From: Candidatus Zixiibacteriota bacterium | Lineage (GTDB): Bacteria; Zixibacteria; MSB-5A5; CAIYYT01 | DNA: 9,369 bases | Assembly (NCBI GenBank): GCA_963205155.1 | Contig: CAUJJY010000140.1 | Span: forward strand, 1 to 9,369 | Reading direction: 5' to 3' | In this document: one piece after another, positions 1-7,300 of the stretch | How the letters are laid out: every line of letters begins with the position of its first letter | Position numbering within the stretch: position 1 is the first letter of the stretch | Notes under the pieces: model-generated | The model's database searches: none | The model's input: only the letters and a program-made list of their open reading frames with translations | What the model was told of the DNA's origin: nothing | Position numbers and translations under genes: made by a program

Positions 1-1044
1 CTGGAAGAATAAGTTTTCAAGAATGTCAAAGGCTTCACTGGTTCTTCCCTGCTCGCGATAGATGCGCGCCAGTCCGATGGGCGCCGGCGCATAGTTGGGA
101 TGTGCATTAACAATCTGACGATAAAAATCAAGCGCCTGTGAACGGTCGCCTTTCTTTTCATACAGTTCCGCTAAGGCCATCGCCGCGCTAATATTATTTG
201 GATCACGTTCCAGAATATTCTCAAAAACGGAACTGATCATATTGAACTGGCCCATGTCGAACAGCGAACGACGCAGCCGGTCGAATACCAAATGCGCATC
301 ATTCGGGCTCTTCTCCACCAAATGCATCCACGCCTTGACAGCGTCCTCGACGCGCTCTTCAGTGATATACGAATCGCCGACCTTCACCCAAACATCAACC
401 TTCGTCGGATCAAGATGAATTCCGGTCTTGTACAGCGTGCGCGCCTTGCGTCCTTTGCCGCGCTCACCCATCACATCACCGAGACGGATCTTCACTTCAG
501 CCAGACGGCTCTTGAACTTTTCCGAATCGCGGCGGTAAAGTTTCTCCGCCACATCTTCGGCCTCTTCCCATTTGTCGCTCTTCATGAGCAAATCAAGCAG
601 GCGCGCTCCTGCGTGCAAATTGGTATGGTCGCGTTCAAATTCCTTCTTGAGCAGCGCAATCGCCTTGTCGTGTTGTCCATCGGCAATGTAATCATCAATC
701 AAGTGGCGGTTCACAGCGATCTTTTGCAGCGCGGTCAACTCACCCCGCATCAGCAAATCCGAATGAATCTGTATCGCCTGCCGCGGCTTACCGCGGTCGG
801 CCAGAATCCGTCCCAGGCGCAGATATGCGTCAATGTTGCGCGTATCCTGCGCGACGACGTCCTTGAGCTTGTGAAACGCCGCAATCTGATCGCCTTCCAA
901 TAGCGACTGCAGCGCAGAAATGTAAAGACTGCCATCCTTCTCGTGAGCCCGCCGGCGGCGGCGAATCTGGTATGACAACAGCGTCATCAACAACAGGATG
1001 ATCGCTACTCCGCCAACGTAATAATACATGCTTAATTCGAACAT
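1..1044 (-). CDS. lapB: LapB/YciM-like membrane-anchored TPR protein (3' end beyond window)
   Basis: This open frame runs uninterrupted for 348 codons from the ATG at 1044 to the left edge, so the C-terminus is missing. Residues about 9-26 form one N-terminal membrane helix, followed by an arginine run (28-32) that should stay cytoplasmic. The rest is helical TPR repeats, for example around residues 72-98 (AYLRLGRILADRGKPRQAIQ), 120-137, 217-245 and 288-316. The order of helix, basic stretch, 'YISALQSLLEGDQ' and first TPRs closely follows E. coli LapB (about 390 aa). There LapB is an inner-membrane adaptor that promotes FtsH degradation of LpxC and so limits LPS synthesis. The family's C-terminal rubredoxin-like CxxC pair would lie outside the window, so it cannot be checked. 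The gene starts 3 bases after the lapA stop, the conserved lapA-lapB arrangement. A second in-frame ATG at 1029 is possible; neither start has a strong ribosome site. Family assignment is confident; the LpxC role in this organism is inferred. Confidence 0.88.
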   Translation of the reverse strand, partial: MFELSMYYYVGGVAIILLLMTLLSYQIRRRRRAHEKDGSLYISALQSLLEGDQIAAFHKLKDVVAQDTRNIDAYLRLGRILADRGKPRQAIQIHSDLLMRGELTALQKIAVNRHLIDDYIADGQHDKAIALLKKEFERDHTNLHAGARLLDLLMKSDKWEEAEDVAEKLYRRDSEKFKSRLAEVKIRLGDVMGERGKGRKARTLYKTGIHLDPTKVDVWVKVGDSYITEERVEDAVKAWMHLVEKSPNDAHLVFDRLRRSLFDMGQFNMISSVFENILERDPNNISAAMALAELYEKKGDRSQALDFYRQIVNAHPNYAPAPIGLARIYREQGRTSEAFDILENLFFQ

Positions 1045-1047
1045 ACT

Positions 1048-1350
1048 CTACACCGAATCAATTTGATCTATCTGGCGGTTCCGCAACGACGTGATCTCTG
1101 CTTCCAGCCGCTTAATCAGCCGCTTATTGGCCGACGATTCCGAAGAAATCCGGAAAAAGTATGTTACCGCCAATAGGAAACTGGCAATCATCCCGGCGCC
1201 GAATGAGATCAACAATACGACCATCAAGGGTACATCCAGATACCGCGTATGCAGGATATTGACGTCAACCCGCTCATTCGCATTGTATATGAAAAACGCA
1301 ATGGCAAGTATCAGGAATATGATGGTGAGGAACATCCTAATTGCCCACAT
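1048..1350 (-). CDS. lapA: LapA-domain (DUF1049) inner-membrane protein
   Basis: A 100-residue protein with two hydrophobic helices (about residues 5-22 and 40-66). The connecting segment 'YNANERVDVNIL' resembles the N-x-x-x-V-x-V signature of the LapA domain. A charged, probably coiled-coil cytoplasmic tail (about 70-96) ends the protein. Length and layout match LapA/YciS, which is about 100 residues in E. coli and is usually encoded directly before lapB; the pair acts in LPS assembly and its quality control. The start at 1350 is set by an AAGGAG ribosome site seven bases upstream. The TAG stop lies 3 bases before the lapB ATG, so the two are almost certainly co-transcribed. The 48-base gap from the upstream gene shows neither a terminator nor a convincing promoter. 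Identification rests on topology, motif and neighbourhood, since the family is poorly conserved in sequence. Confidence 0.85.
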   Translation of the reverse strand: MWAIRMFLTIIFLILAIAFFIYNANERVDVNILHTRYLDVPLMVVLLISFGAGMIASFLLAVTYFFRISSESSANKRLIKRLEAEITSLRNRQIDQIDSV

Positions 1351-1357
1351 GGCCGTG

Positions 1358-1363
1358 CTCCTT
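1358..1363 (-). promoter_or_regulatory. Shine-Dalgarno site of lapA
   Basis: AAGGAG on the minus strand, seven bases before the ATG at 1350. It is a near-ideal match to the anti-Shine-Dalgarno sequence and fixes the lapA start over the internal Met at codon 6. Confidence 0.85.
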
Positions 1364-1398
1364 GGCTACAAATTTTGACAAATATTCTTTGCCCTGCA

Positions 1399-2121
1399 TC
1401 ATTTCTCGGCGCCTCCTTCGGCCGCCTTGGTGGAATCAGCGCCGGCCGGAAGAGAATGGAAGGTTATTGATGAAGCAACTTTCTTAAATTCGTCCTCAAG
1501 TTCATCGCGGAATTGGTTCTCGCACGCCATCTCCATATACAACAGCCAGCCGTCAAACCCGACGATGTAAACATAACCAACGCGGTAATCGCGAATCAGT
1601 TCCGGCGGCGTAATCTCATCCTTCTGGATCTGAACCGAGTACTCCCGGCGAACATGCCAGCGCGTCGCATCGATGCCGCCAATCTTCTCGGCTGTAGCTG
1701 GCTCTATCTCCGGCGGATTTGACATCCCGCGCTGGAAAAATATCGACTTGGAAAGGATTCTGTCGCGGAAGGGATCCTTGGTCGAGCCGACGTTCAAGGA
1801 ATCGAAGAACTCTTTCGCCGAAAGCCCCGTTGAATCGGCAAAAATCCTGACAAACGGCCGCAGGGCCTCGCCAGGATTGCTCTTGAGCTTAATCGGAATG
1901 CGCGGTTTCCGCCACTCAAACATAACCCGCTCCGACGTCGGCTCATTCTTAAGTCCGGCGTCTTTCCACTCTGCCGGAATGGCAATCGAAAAACCGAAAC
2001 GGCCGTCACTGTACCAGCCATTTTCGATGGTCCCAACCTTCTCCTTTTTGGCAAACGCGACCGCGCACACCAAGAGTCCGGAGAATATCAGGAGCCATGT
2101 TAGTTTTGCTGTCTTTTTCAT
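1399..2121 (-). CDS. Exported protein of unknown function, PsbP/DUF1795-like
   Basis: A 240-residue protein with a clear signal peptide: basic MKKTAK, a hydrophobic core at residues 8-20, and a probable cleavage after AFA (22-24). The Cys at 19 does not sit in a good lipobox (LLVC), so a lipoprotein is less likely. The mature part opens with 'RFGFSIAIPAEWK' (41-53) and ends with 'EDEFKKVASSITF' (209-221). This pattern, an F-x-I-x-IP-x-W strand at the front and a closing helix plus strand, is seen in PsbP-like/DUF1795 proteins. The last 20 residues are a low-complexity tail. No catalytic motif is visible. An in-frame ATG at 2196 would add 25 basic residues before the signal peptide, but it lies within the -35/-10 region found at 2165-2192. 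The ATG at 2121 has an AAGGTGA ribosome site, so 2121 is preferred. The gene precedes lapA and probably shares its transcript, which suggests an envelope-related role. The fold is a tentative inference and the function is unknown. Confidence 0.8.
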   Translation of the reverse strand: MKKTAKLTWLLIFSGLLVCAVAFAKKEKVGTIENGWYSDGRFGFSIAIPAEWKDAGLKNEPTSERVMFEWRKPRIPIKLKSNPGEALRPFVRIFADSTGLSAKEFFDSLNVGSTKDPFRDRILSKSIFFQRGMSNPPEIEPATAEKIGGIDATRWHVRREYSVQIQKDEITPPELIRDYRVGYVYIVGFDGWLLYMEMACENQFRDELEDEFKKVASSITFHSLPAGADSTKAAEGGAEK

Positions 2122-2132
2122 TAACTTGTTGG

Positions 2133-2140
2133 TCACCTTT
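2133..2140 (-). promoter_or_regulatory. Shine-Dalgarno site that decides the start at 2121
   Basis: Minus-strand AAAGGTGA ends 11 bases before the ATG at 2121. It supports the shorter start of the exported protein, which places the signal peptide at the true N-terminus. Confidence 0.7.
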
Positions 2141-2164
2141 CGCTTCCTGCTCGGCTTGTTTCTA

Positions 2165-2192
2165 ATTATACGCCTGACAAGGTCGTAGTCAA
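2165..2192 (-). promoter_or_regulatory. Sigma70-type promoter for the exported protein-lapA-lapB unit
   Basis: On the minus strand, TTGACT (2192-2187, five of six to consensus) is followed after 16 bases by a perfect TATAAT (2170-2165). Transcription would begin near 2158 and leave a leader of about 37 bases before the ATG at 2121. It lies 15 bases beyond the stop of the upstream propeller gene, so the downstream genes need not depend on read-through. This is the best promoter-like match I found in the window. Confidence 0.75.
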
Positions 2193-2210
2193 GCATTTAA
2201 ATCGGACTAC
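2185..2210. repeat. Inverted repeat GTAGTC-N14-GACTAC overlapping the -35 element
   Basis: Arms at 2185-2190 (GTAGTC) and 2205-2210 (GACTAC) are perfectly complementary, with a 14-base AT-rich spacer containing TTTAAA. The repeat covers the last bases of the propeller gene and four bases of the -35 box. It could be a weak hairpin at the end of the upstream transcript or an operator. There is no T run after it, so it is not a convincing intrinsic terminator. A six-base stem can arise by chance. Confidence 0.35.
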
Positions 2211-4351
2211 TTCAAGAGCAGGAGTTTCCGCGTAATGGCCTCACCCGACGTGCGAACAACCAGGAAATATACCCCCGATGGCAACACGGTCCCACTGCCG
2301 ATAACTTGCGGCAAATCAATGACTATCGATTGCTCAACAGCAACGAACTCCTGCCTCGACAATGTCTGCCCAAGTAGGTTCACAAACGAGACCTCAAACG
2401 GCAACGGTAACCGCGCGTTCGGCGTCAACTCAATGGCAATCTGCGTATCGGAATTGAATGGGTTTGGCGTTGCTGTAACCGATTGAAGGTCTGCGTTGGC
2501 TCGCTGCTGTTCAGCAGGATTCTCACGCCGCTGAAACGCTCTGACCCAATCTGCTGATAGGCAGTAGAGCGTCTCATCGCGGATCGCGATCCCACTGGTT
2601 CCCTCCGTCCCGGCAATCAAAAACACCGTTCCCAATTGCGTCGGATCGGAGAAGTCGAGATACTTCACCGGCGTCGGTCCCGACGTCACTATCAACTCCT
2701 GCCGTTCCACGTCGTAATTCAAATCGAACGCCGACGAAATTGCTGCCGGTGATTCCAATGCGACCAGCTCGCCACTGCTCGAATCAAAATCAAACACGTC
2801 AATCCCGCCGCTGTGCGCAACCACCACAACTCCCTCTGGTGTCACAATCACGTCGCGCGGTCGCGCCGCACATCGTGTCTCGCCAACCGGCATTACATCG
2901 CCTCGCACGAATGCGTACAGGTTGACTTCGCCATTTTCGGTTGCCGTCACCAGCCAATCGTCGTTGATATCCGCATAGCTGATCCGTTCATCTGCAGACA
3001 ACGAGCAGGTCGCGATCGCCGAGCCGTTTGGTTCCAGGAGGTAACACTTGATTCCCTCGTCACCAACTGCGATCAAATCAATCTCCCCGGAGCTTCCGCT
3101 GCGAACAAACAACTTGCGTAGTGTCAGATCTGTCTGGAATTCCCCTTGTGCCTTCCACCTCCCCCGTTCTCGGACATATGTCCGCACCCGGCCTTCAAGC
3201 TCGGAACCCGCAAAGAGGTACCCGTCCGACTCCGCCAGAATGTTAGTAACCGGCGCTCCCGGCAAAATCATCCGCGAATCAACACCACCACTGCTGAAAC
3301 TAAGTGATTGGATGCCCGTCGAAGTCGACACCACCAATCCCCCATCAACGGCGACGATTGCGCCTGGCTTTGTCGCAGCATCATAACTCACCTTCGTTGC
3401 CAGAATCGGATTGCTCTTGAATGCCGTGACATTTCCACCGCGGTCGAGCACAACAACGGAATACAGCGCGGATTTTTCGAATGCGAGAATCTTGTCGACC
3501 GGATATGGCATTGAACTCTGGGCCGATACACGGCCGACAACCGATAGTTCTCCCGTTTCTGACCCGAGAAAGAACATTGTGTCGACGGCGCGACTTCCGG
3601 CAATCAGACTAACAGAAAATTCAGTCTCCACTATCCATTCCAGCGTAGCACCATTCGCCATGCCGCAATTCCACACTTCACATCGCTGCGTCCCGTAGGC
3701 GATCGCCACGCCGCTCTTGTGGGTACTGATAGCTTTCGGCGCTGTATCGGTCCAGATGTCGTCGAGATGCAGATACTCGCCATTCGAACGCGCGAAGACC
3801 GTCACTCCGTTGAGTACGTCGAGTACGAACAGGAACTCGCCCGCTAAGTCGACCTCTCGACTGTAGTCGGGCTCAAGCAGATTCTGCATTACTCGCGGTC
3901 GCGAAGGATCCGACACATCAACTATTCTGACACCGTCATACCCTTGCGCCAAACAGAGCGCGTCGCCGACCAGCGTCATTGAAATTATTGAATCCGGTGA
4001 ATCATAATCCGCGCGGTGTGCAAGTCCTGCCCCATCCAAATGATAGATTGATACTTCCCCATCGCGCGTAGCCAGTGCCACGACATTTCCGTCAGCCGCA
4101 AGTATCGCAAACTCTCTTTCGATACTGATTGACCCGACACGGTTGAGAGCCGGACCCGCTAACGCGCCATCCAGAACCGAAAGCGTTCCCGGCGACAACA
4201 CAAAAATTCGATCGCCGGCCGCGGCAATGTCGATTGCTCTGTCGAATGCGAGCGCGGCTCTAAATTCATACTGATCAGCTTCTACTGCCACACTCTTTGT
4301 GACAGCGCCGAAAACGAACACCAGGCAACTGATAGCTAGAAGCATCTTCAT
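2207..4351 (-). CDS. Secreted beta-propeller-like protein with LVIVD-type motif and C-terminal sorting domain
   Basis: A 714-residue protein with a signal peptide (MKMLLAISCLVFVFGAVTKS, probable cleavage near 20-25). Residues about 27-610 are many short beta-strand units of the kind 'GDRIFVLSPGTLSVLD', 'GNVVALATRDGEVSIYHLD' and 'DDWLVTATENGEVNLYAF', as in WD40/YVTN-like propellers. The unit at 128-155 ('LCLAQGYDGVRIVDVSDPSR') is a classic LVIVD repeat, and 562-605 is a weaker copy. Blade number is uncertain: the length would allow one large or two smaller propellers. Residues about 623-714 form a sorting-type domain with 'ATPNPFNSDTQIAIEL', 'VSFVNLLGQTL', 'PSGVYFLVV' and a final KLLLLK, the pattern of type IX secretion (Por-type) cargo. 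No enzyme motif is seen. The ATG overlaps the protease stop as ATGA, with GGTGA seven bases upstream, so translation is probably coupled to the protease. The role is inferred: an extracellular binding or scaffold protein. Confidence 0.85.
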   Translation of the reverse strand: MKMLLAISCLVFVFGAVTKSVAVEADQYEFRAALAFDRAIDIAAAGDRIFVLSPGTLSVLDGALAGPALNRVGSISIEREFAILAADGNVVALATRDGEVSIYHLDGAGLAHRADYDSPDSIISMTLVGDALCLAQGYDGVRIVDVSDPSRPRVMQNLLEPDYSREVDLAGEFLFVLDVLNGVTVFARSNGEYLHLDDIWTDTAPKAISTHKSGVAIAYGTQRCEVWNCGMANGATLEWIVETEFSVSLIAGSRAVDTMFFLGSETGELSVVGRVSAQSSMPYPVDKILAFEKSALYSVVVLDRGGNVTAFKSNPILATKVSYDAATKPGAIVAVDGGLVVSTSTGIQSLSFSSGGVDSRMILPGAPVTNILAESDGYLFAGSELEGRVRTYVRERGRWKAQGEFQTDLTLRKLFVRSGSSGEIDLIAVGDEGIKCYLLEPNGSAIATCSLSADERISYADINDDWLVTATENGEVNLYAFVRGDVMPVGETRCAARPRDVIVTPEGVVVVAHSGGIDVFDFDSSSGELVALESPAAISSAFDLNYDVERQELIVTSGPTPVKYLDFSDPTQLGTVFLIAGTEGTSGIAIRDETLYCLSADWVRAFQRRENPAEQQRANADLQSVTATPNPFNSDTQIAIELTPNARLPLPFEVSFVNLLGQTLSRQEFVAVEQSIVIDLPQVIGSGTVLPSGVYFLVVRTSGEAITRKLLLLK

Positions 4352-7300
4352 TTCAACATCACCATCCGCCTCGTCTCGGTGAAATTGTTCATCCGTAAAC
4401 GATAGAAATATACTCCCGATGCGAGATCGTTCCCGCGATCATCCTTGCCTTCCCAAACCACCCGGTGTGTACCCGCCTCAAGTTCTGTGCTGGCAACCGT
4501 CGCCACGGTTTGCCCGATGACGTTGATCACCTCAATCGTGACTTGCGACTTACTTGTCAGGTCAAACTCAATTACTGTCGATTGATTGAACGGGTTGGGA
4601 TAGTTTTGCGCCAGCCGGAATGATGTCGGCAACGGCGGCGCCGGCGGCGATGGCCGCGCCACAATCGTCAGCGATCCGGTGTTGCGTTTGTCATGCATAA
4701 AACTCCCCCACGCGATCGCGTCCGCACTTACCGGAGTCGGCAGGTTCCACATATAAAGACGCGCATCCGAAGACCCCATGAACATTTCGAGCAGTCCATC
4801 ATTGTCAAAGTCGCCCGTCACCGGCGTGTGGGTCGCATAGGTCACATCACCCGGGTCTGCATAGGTATAGATCGGCCAGCCCACCACTGGCGAAGCGTCC
4901 AGATTCCACGCCAACAGCCGTTCCGGTTTTCCCAGGAACAATGCGCCCCCGCGAGAAATGATTTCCAATTCGCCGTCGGCGTCGACATCCACGATGAGCG
5001 GATTACTCAGCGAACTCGTGGTGCCCGCAAAGAAACCATCCTTGCGTCCAAATTCACTGGCGAGAAAAGGCGTGCCATCGCCGTGCCATACATAGACTTC
5101 ACCGCCATCTAGCGCGCTGAAGACGCAGACCAATTCCGGTAAGGAATCGTTGTCGAGATCACCGACCGCTTGGAATGGTGTGAGAAACTGTATTTTCTCC
5201 GGAAAGAGTTTGGGCCAGCCGGGTAGATCAGTGCCGTCGGCTTCGACAATCCGCACCGCCATCGCCAGATTCGCCGAGTACCAATAGGCGAATGCAATTT
5301 CCGGCTCTCCATCATCATCAAAATCCGCCATCACGCCACCAAACATGTCGTCGCAAGATAATACCAGATCGCCAAGTCTCGGAAAAAGCGGACTGCCGTC
5401 CTTGCCGGAATACATGAACATTCCACCCTGACCTCGAATCGCGGTATAGAGCGTACCAATATCCTGATAGCCATCCTTGTTGAAGTCGTAAGCAAATAGG
5501 TAGACCACCTGCGAACCGCCAAATGTCCGCGGCCGCCCGTTCGTACCGGTGCGCGCAAATAGTCCGCCTTGCGTTCGGAAATAACTCGAACCGTCGGCAT
5601 GCCAGCAGTAGATTTCTCCTGCAGCGTTTATAAACAATATCTCCATCAGCGAGTCGCCGTCGATATCGCTCACCAGCGGCGTCGGATAAGCGTTATATTG
5701 ATAGCCGGTATTGACAAGTTTGGGCCAGCCGGGCAGGAAATCTCCATCACTGTTTAATACCACCACTCCTGAATCCGTCACGCATACAATGTCATCATCA
5801 CCATCGCCGTCAAAATCGGCCAGTGCCAATGCCGACTCATAGGAGGTCGCCCACGGCATCGAAATCAGTCGGCTCGTGTTACCAATAAACTCGCTGACGA
5901 TAATGCCGTTTCGCGAGCCGTTGACAATCTCCGCCCGGCCATCGCCGTCAATATCGCCTGTAGCTGAACAATAATGCGGCCGCAATCCCGGATCACGCGG
6001 ATAACCCTCGGCCAAAGCCGACTTGATAAATACCCGCCGCTTCACAGTGACCATCCCCGAATCGCTATAAACGTCCAACTGCAAAGTCCCGCTTCCGGGA
6101 ACTATCTGCCCGACTGTCCATCCTGCCAGTGTCTTGCGAAAAAGCAATTCAGTAGAGCGCTTGATCAGAAACTTCTGCTTGGGTTCGACATCCGAATAAT
6201 ACGCCAGTTCATAGTGCGAAAACTGCGGCACCGATGCCGACCCGATCACGTCTACCGCCGAAAACACTGTGTCGTTTTCCGACGGCTGTAGGATTTCAAC
6301 CTTGGCGGAATTTACCAGTCGGATCGCCGTCGTGTACGCGACCTCTTCACCAACAGACAGACGCAGGTGCGTCTCGCCGTCATACGGTGAACTATCCCAG
6401 ACACTCAACTGCCCTCTGACTATCGCCGCACTACCCGACCCGATAGTCTGCCACTCTTCAGTCGATGCGGGCTTCGCTTCCAGTATGTAACTCTGGCCCG
6501 TCGATGAAGATGCTGAACCATTGAATGCGACCAGCCCCGTAACAATTTCATTAGCGTGCGGCTCTTCAATCTCCGCATACTCATCCCGAAGAAGTCCCGC
6601 AGCCCTGCCCACATTGACACGTCCCCAACCTCCGAACGGGCTGTAGCTCGTTGCCATTACTCCATTCGGGTCAGCAACTCGGTCGGTGGTGTTGATTATC
6701 AGATTTCTCAAACTGTCCACAGCCAGCCCTGGTGAAACAGAAAGTATTAACGCCGCGCATCCGGCAACATGCGGCGCCGCCATGCTGGTCCCGTCGGCGA
6801 GATAATAGTCGTTCTCGATAATGCGCAGCAGCGGTTCCCCACCCTCTGCATACAAATCTGTATTTTGCGCCCGCAGCGATAGGATGTCCTGCCCCGGCGC
6901 ACAAACATCGAGCCAATTGCCGAACGTCGAAAACTTGGTCACTTCGTCCTTGGAATTGGTCGCGCCAACCGTGAGTACCTCTTCAAGCCGCGCCGGATAA
7001 AATGGCGTCGAGCTTCCGGAATTGCCCGCAGCTGCGACAAACAGCACGCCGTTGTCGACGGCATACGTCACCGCCTCTGTCAGAATCGTGGAATAGTAAG
7101 GCGATCCCCACGAAGCGCTAATCACCTTCGCTCCGTTCTCAACAGCATAGACAATTGCCTCCGCACTCGCCGAGGCCAGCGCATTCGGGAATATCTTGAG
7201 ACACATGATCTCCACATGCGGTGCGACTCCCTCGATCCCGATCCCGTTACCGCTGACCGCGCCGACAATTCCCGCACAGTGAGTACCGTGACCGATGGTG

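Noticed and set aside
292..903. Plus-strand 203-codon open frame opposite lapB
   Set aside because: It lies wholly antisense to a clear TPR coding frame, has no recognisable domain or good ribosome site, and its composition is that of a shadow frame.
1351..1398. Independent promoter for lapA in the 48-base gap
   Set aside because: The gap holds AT-rich sequence and the ribosome site but no -35/-10 pair with acceptable spacing.
2065..2070. Lipoprotein signal in the 240-residue exported protein (Cys at 19)
   Set aside because: LLVC has Val at the position normally Gly, Ala or Ser, and a better signal-peptidase I site (AFA) follows at 22-24.
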